A stretch of DNA of 64,000 nucleotides from JAAZPT01 sp034180455. Lineage in GTDB: Bacteria > Bacillota > Clostridia > Christensenellales > Aristaeellaceae. The stretch covers positions 1 to 64,000 of the forward strand of contig JAXFOG010000002.1 of NCBI GenBank assembly GCA_034180455.1, in the 5' to 3' direction. The notes beneath the pieces are model-generated. The model was not told the origin of the DNA, made no database searches, and was given only the letters and a program-made list of their open reading frames with translations. Both the position numbers and the translations under genes were made by a program. Below, piece by piece: positions 1 to 7,237 of the stretch (positions are counted from its first letter, which is position 1; each line of letters starts with the position of its first letter).

Positions 1-57
1 AAACGTCGATGGTACCAGACTTTGAAAATAAGCTGGGAGAGTATAAGCCTTCGGATT
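1..57 (+). rRNA. rrf: 5S ribosomal RNA, 3' part (5' end outside window)
   Basis: The first bases read like the 3' half of a bacterial 5S rRNA: a GATGGTACC block, then the GGGAGAGTA loop E / helix IV segment, then a closing arm. A strong intrinsic terminator follows within about 10 bases, as expected at the end of an rRNA operon. Only the 3' half is visible, so the exact end is approximate and the rest of the operon must lie to the left. Confidence 0.7.
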
Positions 58-66
58 CTAAATATG

Positions 67-90
67 AAAGCACCGCAAGGTGCTTTTTCT
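67..90 (+). terminator. Intrinsic terminator after 5S rRNA
   Basis: The hairpin AAAGCACC-GCAA-GGTGCTTT has a stable GNRA-type loop and a T5 tract. It sits directly after the 5S rRNA and should end the rRNA operon. Confidence 0.85.
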
Positions 91-99
91 ATGCAAGAA

Positions 100-813
100 A
101 GAAAAAAATATTACATATTAAAAAATAAACTTTAGGATATATGCAGAAGTTAAGCCCTTAAAAGTTTATTGTGTTTTCTAAGAACAAAATAAGTAAAAAA
201 AATATATTTTATATTCAAAGTCTCTGTCATTCTTCTTTTACTTTACTAGGATTATATAATATAATAAATAATTTTTGATTTTTAAGATGTATATGTAAGT
301 TTAGCTTATTGATATTTATAACATTTTTTAAAACTGGGTAGATATAGTAGAAGAGTATATTTTATATGATATTATTCAGTCTAGTAGATGAAAATCCTTT
401 TTTGTTGAATACATATTATCATCGATTAGTTCATAATTGTTTAAAATGAAAAATACATAATTTTAATTTTTACTTTGAAATTTTGCTGTAATAATTGTAA
501 AATGTTTATAAGTAATCATTTCTATTAGTTTAATTTTTTAATACCTTATGAAAAGAGCTTATGTTTAGTAATGATATTATTAAATTCTTGATTTAAGACA
601 TAAATATATTTTGCTCAATCGTGAATAAAAGGATTTGATTATGAATAGAGACTGTTATTAATTATTTGTCAACTATAGACATTATTTTATATGATTTTTC
701 ATTAGCATTATTAATTTAATTATGAATAATTTTTATTTTTGTATTGATAAAATCAAATTATTTTACTTTATATAATTTATAGTTTTAGATTTCGTTGATT
801 TGTGGAGAAAAAT
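100..813. other. AT-rich gene-free intergenic stretch
   Basis: About 700 bases of very AT-rich DNA lie between the rRNA terminator and the ion-channel gene. I see no open frame with a ribosome binding site, no tRNA and no long repeat. It presumably contains the promoter of the downstream channel gene, but so many TATAAT-like strings occur here that none can be singled out. Confidence 0.6.
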
Positions 814-2655
814 ATGAAAAAAAGATCATGGCGTGAGCGTTTAAGTTACTGGTTTGATTGCATGATGTCTAAAGGTGCAATTGCAATGTCAGCATTACTA
901 TTTGTAGTTACAACAGCCATAGTGGGTGTGATAGGCATTGTTGCATATTTTATTTCTGATGATGGTGGCTTTCTATATCAACTATGGAGTAGCTTGATGT
1001 ACACATTGGATGCTGGTAATCTTGCTAGTGTTCCTACAGACAATCTCATCTATTTGATGTTAATGTTTTTAGCAACCCTTTGTGGTTTGTTTTTAACAAG
1101 TGTTTTGATTGGAATTATTGCGACTGGAGTCGAGAATAGGCTTAGTAATCTACGTAAAGGGACTTCTGTTGTGCAGGAAAATGATCATACTGTAATTATC
1201 GGTTTTGATAACAATGTTTATACAATTATTCGTGAGCTTATTGAAGCTAATTCAAATAAAAAGAAGTTTTGCATTGTAATTCTTGGTAAGGAAGCTAAAG
1301 AAGAAATGGAAGAGGCAATTGCGTCACATATTCCAGATACAAAATCAACGAGAATCATTTGTCGTAATGGCAATTTGTATGAGACTTATGCATTAGAAAG
1401 ATGCTCTGTTGAGACTAGTAAGTCTGTTATTATCAATGTTTATGATGATGCGAAAACAGTTAAGATATTATTAGCTCTTTCATCATATATTAAGAACAAG
1501 TCTTTGCGTAATAAAGATTTGCATTTTATTGCATATTTACATGGCAAGCAGTATGCAGAAGTAGCTAATATAGCGGGTGAAGGTAGAAGTAAAATTGTTT
1601 TTCCAAATGATGCTATCGCAAGAATTATCTCTAATACATGTCGACAACATGGGCTTTCACAAGTTTTAACTGAAATATTAAATTTCAGTTGTAATGAGTT
1701 TTATTTTGAAAAAATACCGGAGCTTATAGGAAAAACTTTTAAAGAAGCTATGCTAAGCTTTTCAAATGCTGTTGCCGTTGGCTTGTATGCGCAAGATAGA
1801 GTTATACTTAATCCCGCAATGGATACAATAATAAAAGCTAACTATAAGATAATTCTTTTGGAGCAGGATGATGGAGCTTTTGAATATCATACGGCTATAC
1901 TAGGTGATGAAACACGGATTTGTAATAGAGCATCAGTCATTGCAAAAGAAAGCAACAATCTTATTGTTTTTGGTAGTAATGATAAGTTACCGACTATTCT
2001 TGAGGAATTCGCTAAATATGTGCAGCCTGGTACTCATGTAGTTGTTGTTGATGACGACTTGGACAAATCGGAGCTTAGTATTTATAAAAACATAGATATT
2101 GATATTTGCACTGAAGCAATTACACGTAAGCTTCTTTGCAAATTTATGGACGAAAAATTCAATAATTTCTTATTGCTTAACGATGATAGTCAAGATCCCG
2201 AAACTTCAGATTCCAAAACCTTGTTGCGCCTCATTATGCTACGCGATATTGCAGATAAATCTGGAAAACAAATTTCAATAACTACTGAAATGCGTAGTGG
2301 TGATAATCAACGCTTGGCATCTCAGGCAAGGGTTGATGATTTTGTTATTGGCTCAAACATTGTATGTTTGATTATGGCACAGCTTTCCGAGAATCATGAG
2401 CTGATGTCGTTATTTGAAGAATTGTTGGATGAAAATGGGTCTGAGTTATATATGAAGCCTGTTGTAGATTATGTATCAATTGACGTTCCGGTTGACTCAT
2501 ATACTCTTACGGAAAGTGTGGCACGCCATGGAGAAATTTATCTAGGCTATAGATACATTGGTAGTGAAAATACAAATGTAGTTATAAATCCTAGAAAAGA
2601 CCAAGAGATAATTTTCGGTGAGCGTGATCAAGTTGTTCTTATTGCTAAAAATTGA
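814..2655 (+). CDS. CASTOR/POLLUX-related RCK-domain ion channel
   Basis: Membrane ion channel of 613 residues, probably cation-selective, with cytoplasmic regulatory RCK domains. A first transmembrane helix (about residues 22-47) is followed by a pore-loop-like segment containing LMYTLDAGN (about 60-70), similar to the filter region of plant CASTOR/POLLUX channels. A second long helix covers about 79-105. Two Rossmann-type RCK units begin near residue 120 (VIIGFDNNVY) and near residue 380 (LIVFGSNDK). The ATG at 814 is preferred over an upstream in-frame GTG at 802, because that GTGGAG string itself forms the ribosome binding site 6 bases before the ATG. The gene is monocistronic. Ion selectivity and ligand cannot be read from the sequence; membership of the family is fairly sure. 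Confidence 0.8.
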   Translation: MKKRSWRERLSYWFDCMMSKGAIAMSALLFVVTTAIVGVIGIVAYFISDDGGFLYQLWSSLMYTLDAGNLASVPTDNLIYLMLMFLATLCGLFLTSVLIGIIATGVENRLSNLRKGTSVVQENDHTVIIGFDNNVYTIIRELIEANSNKKKFCIVILGKEAKEEMEEAIASHIPDTKSTRIICRNGNLYETYALERCSVETSKSVIINVYDDAKTVKILLALSSYIKNKSLRNKDLHFIAYLHGKQYAEVANIAGEGRSKIVFPNDAIARIISNTCRQHGLSQVLTEILNFSCNEFYFEKIPELIGKTFKEAMLSFSNAVAVGLYAQDRVILNPAMDTIIKANYKIILLEQDDGAFEYHTAILGDETRICNRASVIAKESNNLIVFGSNDKLPTILEEFAKYVQPGTHVVVVDDDLDKSELSIYKNIDIDICTEAITRKLLCKFMDEKFNNFLLLNDDSQDPETSDSKTLLRLIMLRDIADKSGKQISITTEMRSGDNQRLASQARVDDFVIGSNIVCLIMAQLSENHELMSLFEELLDENGSELYMKPVVDYVSIDVPVDSYTLTESVARHGEIYLGYRYIGSENTNVVINPRKDQEIIFGERDQVVLIAKN

Positions 2656-2740
2656 TACTTTAAAAGGTGACGATTAAATGATTTATCTTTTTATTATAGC
2701 TCTGAAAGTAATTAATTACTGATGCGAGGTAGAAACATAT

Positions 2741-3133
2741 ATGATAAATGTAGTAGCTGCTCTTATTTGGCAGAATAATAAATTCTTAATATGCCAAAGA
2801 CCTGCTTATAAAGCAAGAGGACTACTCTGGGAGTTTGTTGGTGGTAAACAAGAGCAGGGTGAAACTCTTGAGCAGTCCCTTATTAGAGAGTGTAAAGAAG
2901 AACTTGATATTACTATTAAGGTAAATGATATTTTTATGGAAGTTGACCATATCTATCCAGATATAAGTATTCATCTTACTTTATTTAATGCTAACATAGT
3001 TTATGGAGTACCAAAACTTTTAGAGCATAAGGCTTTAGAGTGGATAAGTCCCTCCGAAATACCAAAGTTTAAGTTCTGTCCAGCAGACAAGGTGATACTT
3101 GATAGAATTATTGAAAAATATAAAAGCATCTGA
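2741..3133 (+). CDS. mutT: MutT-like Nudix hydrolase
   Basis: Small soluble pyrophosphohydrolase of 130 residues, most like the 8-oxo-dGTP diphosphatases that clean oxidised nucleotides from the pool. The Nudix box is complete over residues 35-57: G35, E41, then RE at 49-50 and EE at 53-54 for metal binding. The usual glycine near its end is Asp. The N-terminal NVVAALIW strand and the LLWEFVGGK approach match the MutT subgroup. A ribosome binding site with GAGGT lies about 10 bases before the ATG. The gene stands alone and its stop codon lies inside a terminator hairpin. Substrate within the Nudix superfamily is inferred. Confidence 0.85.
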   Translation: MINVVAALIWQNNKFLICQRPAYKARGLLWEFVGGKQEQGETLEQSLIRECKEELDITIKVNDIFMEVDHIYPDISIHLTLFNANIVYGVPKLLEHKALEWISPSEIPKFKFCPADKVILDRIIEKYKSI

Positions 3134-3149
3134 TTTATTTCAGATGCTT
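3122..3149. terminator. Bidirectional terminator between mutT and the DUF3100 operon
   Basis: Perfect stem AAGCATCTGA / TCAGATGCTT with a short AT loop, flanked by A-rich and T-rich sides. It overlaps the mutT stop and faces the convergent minus-strand operon. An identical 27-base hairpin recurs at 6545-6572. Confidence 0.8.
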
Positions 3150-3182
3150 GTTTGTAATATTCTTAAATTTAATTCTTATTTA

Positions 3183-3629
3183 TCAAATCTGCCCCATTAT
3201 TTTAAGTATTAGCTGAGCAATCAGTGCAGAACCAAGATAAGTACCACACATGATAAATACAGCCAAAATAAATATTCTCCAACCTGTGTTCTTTAAAGAA
3301 TCAAGGTTTTTGCCTGTGTATATTCCTGCATACGCAAGTATAGGTGTGCATAATGCAAGGAAGTTAACCTTTGCGGTATATAATGAAATCTTATCTGCAA
3401 AAGGAACACCAGGTATTGTAAATATGGTTGCAAGCGTTACTATATACAATACTGCAGGTACCTTTAGCTTTATTACTTTTGATAATGCAATTCCTATAAA
3501 ACTTATTGCGCATAAAATCAAAATTCCGGGTAAAGCTTCCAGAGGACTGATCTTAGGACCTACCCAGTTACCGACTAATGTAATTGCTGAGGTTATAAGC
3601 AATACAATTAATGAATCCTTTAGCTTCAT
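3183..3629 (-). CDS. Small integral membrane protein, partner of DUF3100
   Basis: Polytopic membrane protein of 148 residues with about four to five hydrophobic helices (roughly residues 7-23, 33-50, 57-75, 88-105 and 117-142). It has no recognised catalytic motif. It is the last gene of a three-gene minus-strand operon and starts immediately after the stop of the DUF3100 gene (zero gap), so the two are very probably translationally coupled and may form a two-subunit membrane complex. The loop with PGVPFADK is the most distinctive polar segment. I do not recognise a named family with confidence; a small transporter subunit is an inference from context. Confidence 0.65.
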   Translation of the reverse strand: MKLKDSLIVLLITSAITLVGNWVGPKISPLEALPGILILCAISFIGIALSKVIKLKVPAVLYIVTLATIFTIPGVPFADKISLYTAKVNFLALCTPILAYAGIYTGKNLDSLKNTGWRIFILAVFIMCGTYLGSALIAQLILKIMGQI

Positions 3630-4496
3630 TTAGATCTCCTCCTTATTTACCTTTTCATCCATGATTTTTTTGTTGGTATCATCATCTATGCGCTTGCTTG
3701 GCTTTGGTGGCTCAGCCTTGTACTTTAATCTGTATAGACTATTAAAGAATGATTCTGTAAATGGCAATGCAATTGCAATACTCATATAAATACCATCAAG
3801 TCCTGATAGTAGGTTACTTGCAGCACCAAATGCCTGTATATTTTCTGCCATATCAGGATAAGCTTCGCTTAGAGATGCAACTGAAGCTGTCATCATAGAA
3901 GCAGATCCAACACCACTTGCCATAGCAAGTGAATATGGATGAAGTGGAGTGGTAGCAGCTAATACGCTTGCAAGAACTCCTATAAATACAGTACCAAATA
4001 CTGTACCTACGATGTAAACGCCCAAAACACCTTGACCTTCAGGGCTGTCCAAGCCGTATCTTTCAGCTATTAGCGCAACGTTAGGCTCACGTGCAATAGA
4101 ATGCGCAGCACCTATTGTTTCTCTCTTTAGACCTAGCAATACTGCTATAGGCACGCCTAACAATACTGTACCAAGGTTACCAAATTCTTGAAGTATCAAT
4201 GCGGGACTTGATTTTATAATTTTGTCCATTGTTGGTCCGATTGTTGTACCATACTTTGCCATAAGCAATAGCAAGGTTATACTTACAAGTGAACCTGCCT
4301 TGTCCATCTCCTTTTCCTTAGCGATTTTCAAGGGCTTTGTTGTGAGCAAAATACCGAAAATCAAGGCATAAAGCATTGGTACTAGAGAAACTGTACCAGG
4401 GCCGAGCTTAAAGGAAATTTTGCCTATTGCTTCACTTATTATAACTAGTCCTAGCACAAGAAAGTGAAGCTTATGCTCTTTAAAAAATTCCATCAT
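3630..4496 (-). CDS. DUF3100 family membrane protein
   Basis: Integral membrane protein of 288 residues matching the DUF3100 pattern: several hydrophobic helices, a glycine-rich LLGVPIAVLLG segment, the IGAAHSIAREPN loop and the MASGVGSASMMTASVASL helix. The C-terminal 35 residues are charged and cytoplasmic-looking. The gene begins 4 bases after an M20 amidohydrolase and abuts a small membrane protein, so the three are one transcript. Linkage to a peptidase or amidohydrolase suggests uptake or export of an amidated or acylated amino acid or dipeptide that the enzyme then cleaves. This is inference: the family has no established function that I can cite. Confidence 0.75.
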   Translation of the reverse strand: MMEFFKEHKLHFLVLGLVIISEAIGKISFKLGPGTVSLVPMLYALIFGILLTTKPLKIAKEKEMDKAGSLVSITLLLLMAKYGTTIGPTMDKIIKSSPALILQEFGNLGTVLLGVPIAVLLGLKRETIGAAHSIAREPNVALIAERYGLDSPEGQGVLGVYIVGTVFGTVFIGVLASVLAATTPLHPYSLAMASGVGSASMMTASVASLSEAYPDMAENIQAFGAASNLLSGLDGIYMSIAIALPFTESFFNSLYRLKYKAEPPKPSKRIDDDTNKKIMDEKVNKEEI

Positions 4497-4500
4497 AGCG

Positions 4501-5682
4501 TTACTCCTTACTTAAATAATTTATTGCACATGCTACAAAAGCCACTACACTCTTGTGCATTAAAGCTTCATCTATATCAAATTTTGCATGATGATGAGGA
4601 TAAATTGTTCCATCATCATGTACCTTTGGATTACATAACATATAGAATGTTCCAGGTACTTTTTGCAGATAGTAAGCCATATCTTCTGCACCCATTGTTG
4701 GGTTCTCTATCCAGTATACGCTGTCTTCGCCTAAATTCTCTACAATTGTATCATGTACAAACTGTGTAAAATCTGCGTCATTTACTAATACTGGATAAGA
4801 AAAATCATAATTTATGCGACTAGTGCATCTGTGAGACTTAGCTATATTTTCTGTAAGTTCATGTATTCGCTTTGCTACAAATTGTCTTAAATTTTCATCT
4901 AAAGTGCGCACTGTACCTTTTAGATATACGCTATCAGCTATTATGTTGTGCGCAGTGCCTGATTGTAACATTCCTATTGTTAGAACCATTTTGTCCAAAG
5001 GACTAATTTCTCTTGAATGTATGCTCTGTAAAGCAAGCACTAGTTCACTTGCGCAAACTATAGGGTCTACACCCAAATGAGGAGCTGCGCCATGAGCATT
5101 TTTACCATCAATCCAAATTTCAAATACATCAGTGCTTGCCATAAGAGCACCTTTATGCAATCCAATTTTGCCAATGGGGATATCCATCAATATTCCCTCA
5201 TGACATCCAATTATGCAGTCTACTCCGTCCAATGCTCCTTCCTGTATCATAGGAAGTGCACCACCTGGAATTTCTTCTGCAGGCTGGAACAGTATTTTTA
5301 CCTTTCCAGAGAAAAGATCTCTATGCTCATTGAGTACCATAGCTGCACATAATGCCATTGCAGTATGCCCATCATGACCACAGGCATGCATACAGCCATT
5401 AGTAGATGCAAAAGGCAATCCTGTATCTTCTTTTATTGGTAAAGCATCACAGTCAGTACGAATGGCAAAACATTTATTGGAAGGAGTTTCACCATCAATC
5501 TCTGCGACTAATGCATTGCCGTTTAGTAGCTTGGTGTATTTTATACCAGATTCATCAAGCACTCCTTCTATATATTTCATTGTTTTTGGCAAATTAAGCT
5601 CAAGCTCAGGAATCTGATGTAAATCCCGTCTTATCTGTATCATACGAGCTTCTTTTTCTTTCACAAAATTAAGTAAGTCCAT
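4501..5682 (-). CDS. M20 family metallo-amidohydrolase
   Basis: Zinc-dependent amidohydrolase of 393 residues in the M20D group (hippurate, N-acyl amino acid and indole-acetyl-amino acid hydrolases). The first metal motif is HACGHDGHT at about residues 99-107, with Cys101, His103 and His106. PAEEIPGG carries the catalytic Glu pair, and HEGILMDIPIG and the late HHHAKFDIDE supply further metal ligands. Residues about 180-290 form the dimerisation lid domain. There is no signal peptide, so it acts in the cytoplasm. It leads the operon with DUF3100 and a small membrane protein, suggesting they import its substrate. Start supported by GGAGG upstream. Exact substrate unknown. Confidence 0.85.
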   Translation of the reverse strand: MDLLNFVKEKEARMIQIRRDLHQIPELELNLPKTMKYIEGVLDESGIKYTKLLNGNALVAEIDGETPSNKCFAIRTDCDALPIKEDTGLPFASTNGCMHACGHDGHTAMALCAAMVLNEHRDLFSGKVKILFQPAEEIPGGALPMIQEGALDGVDCIIGCHEGILMDIPIGKIGLHKGALMASTDVFEIWIDGKNAHGAAPHLGVDPIVCASELVLALQSIHSREISPLDKMVLTIGMLQSGTAHNIIADSVYLKGTVRTLDENLRQFVAKRIHELTENIAKSHRCTSRINYDFSYPVLVNDADFTQFVHDTIVENLGEDSVYWIENPTMGAEDMAYYLQKVPGTFYMLCNPKVHDDGTIYPHHHAKFDIDEALMHKSVVAFVACAINYLSKE

Positions 5683-5722
5683 GACTCCTCCAAAATTATG
5701 TATTTTTTTATATTATGTTATA

Positions 5723-5750
5723 ATTATATACAAAATATATAATTATACAA
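5723..5750 (-). promoter_or_regulatory. Possible promoter of the amidohydrolase/DUF3100 operon
   Basis: On the minus strand TTGTAT and TATAAT are separated by 16 bases, about 40 bases upstream of the start codon. The region is extremely AT-rich, so other pairings are possible. Confidence 0.4.
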
Positions 5751-5813
5751 GTATTTTTTTATTTTTTGTCTAATATATATAAATAATTTATAAAAACGTT
5801 CAATTTTGAACAT

Positions 5814-5842
5814 AAAAAAGCATCCAAAAAATTCGGATGCTT
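5814..5842 (-). terminator. Terminator of the frameshifted secreted-protein gene
   Basis: On the minus strand AAGCATCC pairs with GGATGCTT and is followed by a T6 tract, about 45 bases after the stop at 5891. It shares the AAGCATC/GATGCTT stem with other terminators of the window. Confidence 0.75.
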
Positions 5843-5890
5843 AACTTTTATATTATTTTGCTTTATCTTATAACATATGCAAAGCCAACT

Positions 5891-6432
5891 TTACCTTTTG
5901 AAGATGGAAGCGTAAACTATTAATAATAGTGGTGCATTTTTATCTGTCTTAGCCTCTGTAGGGCATTGAATTGCCCTGTTGCAAGTTACATTTTTTAGTG
6001 GTTGAAGACTTTGAATACTTCTGGCAACACCAGATTCTTCTCCATATTTATTTAGCAAGAAATCATAGAATATATACCCATCATTATAATCAACTGAAAA
6101 TTCCTTCATGTCCATTGAATCAATGTTTTTTTAGATATGTTTTTTATATTATATTTAAACCATACCCATACATTATCAGCTCCTGGACCCAAGGTAACCT
6201 CAGCAATATTTTCTTTATTACTAACATGGTTACAATATACATATTTAAGAAATTGAAAATCCAATAGCTTAACTTCTGCATAATCTGTTTTTGCTATATC
6301 ACCTATTTTTAATTCCTTATAAGTGATTTCAGGTTCTTTAGTAAGAGCATTTAAAAGTCCTAATGCTTCAGACGTTGTAGTACTCGCTATCAGTATAATT
6401 GAAACTAATAGTATGCATAGAAACTTCTTCAT
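5891..6432 (-). pseudogene. Frameshifted small secreted protein
   Basis: Two overlapping minus-strand frames look like one gene broken at a homopolymer. The first (6432 to 6106) has a good AGGAGG site, a clear signal peptide ending near TSEA and about 85 mature residues ending in NIKNISKKTLIQWT. The second (6115 to 5891) would start without a convincing ribosome binding site. One extra A in the A7 tract (T7 at 6126-6132 on the plus strand) fuses them into NIKNISKKNIDSMDMKEFSVDY, a smooth secreted beta-rich protein of about 180 residues. It could be a true pseudogene, a phase-variable tract or a sequencing error. Function not recognised; the IKNIS pattern recalls extracellular DUF4352-like domains, weakly. 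Confidence 0.6.
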
Positions 6433-6544
6433 ATTATCCTCCTATGAAAATTATAATTTTATTTAAGTCAATTATATATATTGTCAAGAAAAATATATAT
6501 GAAGTTAAAAGTTTTCTGGTTTTTATACATAAATTCATAAAAAT

Positions 6545-6572
6545 AAAGCATCTGATTTATTTCAGATGCTTT
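6545..6572 (-). terminator. Terminator of the DUF1538/P-II operon
   Basis: The hairpin is identical over 27 bases to the one at 3122-3149, with stem GCATCTGA / TCAGATGC and T residues after it on the minus strand. It lies 6 bases beyond the P-II-like stop codon. Confidence 0.8.
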
Positions 6573-6577
6573 AGTAT

Positions 6578-7237
6578 TTATTTTATATTTATTCCAACAG
6601 AACGACTGATTGGATGCACAAATATTATACCATTATTGGCTTTTTCTATTTCTAGATTCTTTCTTATAGAATCTACTATCTTATCTACATCTTCAGATTT
6701 TACAATAGTGATTATTATTTCTTTCTCTGGCTCTATCTCAAGATTGAATACCTTTGTTACTTCGTTTGCGCCGGCTCCTCTACCTTCGATAATAGTGCCA
6801 CCGTTAGCACCTGCTTCGCTTGCAGCGTCTACTACTCTTTGACCTTTCCCCTTATCAACAATGGTATATATGGCTTGTAGCATATTATTCTCCTTTATAT
6901 TGTCATTTACAAATACAGTATTTTTGATTCCACATAGCTGTACCAGTGGTTCTATATAAGCAATTCCTGTATTGGCTTTTTTTAATGAAAATTGCTTTTC
7001 AATTACTGGCAAAAATTTCTCAGCTTTATCATTCGAGCAAATTATCCATACAAGCTCTTTACGAGTTTGATTCAAACCAAAGAGCTCAAGCGTAACATTG
7101 CTAAATGTGCCTTTTCCAAGCAGAACGGTGCCTCCATTTATTCCGTTCTGCCTTGCAAGAGCAAGAACACTGCTCGCTTTGCCAAAATTAACAATTATGC
7201 AAATTCTAGCTAATTCTAAATGCTTTATATTATCCAT
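6578..7237 (-). CDS. Tandem P-II-like signalling protein
   Basis: Cytoplasmic protein of 219 residues made of two P-II/GlnB-like ferredoxin-fold units. Unit one spans about residues 8-100 (ARICIIVNFGKASSVL, then the GINGGTVLLGKG loop). Unit two spans about 117-212 (AIYTIVDKGKGQRVV, then GANGGTIIEGRG). The GG-T-[IV] loops correspond to the nucleotide-binding P-II B-loop region, but the usual T-loop Tyr uridylylation site is not seen. Its start overlaps the end of the upstream DUF1538 membrane protein by 8 bases, so it is coupled to it. By analogy with GlnK-AmtB it probably gates that protein according to a nucleotide or metabolite. The ligand is unknown. Confidence 0.8.
   Translation of the reverse strand: MDNIKHLELARICIIVNFGKASSVLALARQNGINGGTVLLGKGTFSNVTLELFGLNQTRKELVWIICSNDKAEKFLPVIEKQFSLKKANTGIAYIEPLVQLCGIKNTVFVNDNIKENNMLQAIYTIVDKGKGQRVVDAASEAGANGGTIIEGRGAGANEVTKVFNLEIEPEKEIIITIVKSEDVDKIVDSIRKNLEIEKANNGIIFVHPISRSVGINIK

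Noticed and set aside
100..813. Hidden gene or small RNA in the leading gap
   Set aside because: Six-frame inspection shows frequent stops and no ribosome binding site or stable GC-rich hairpin; nothing supports a call.
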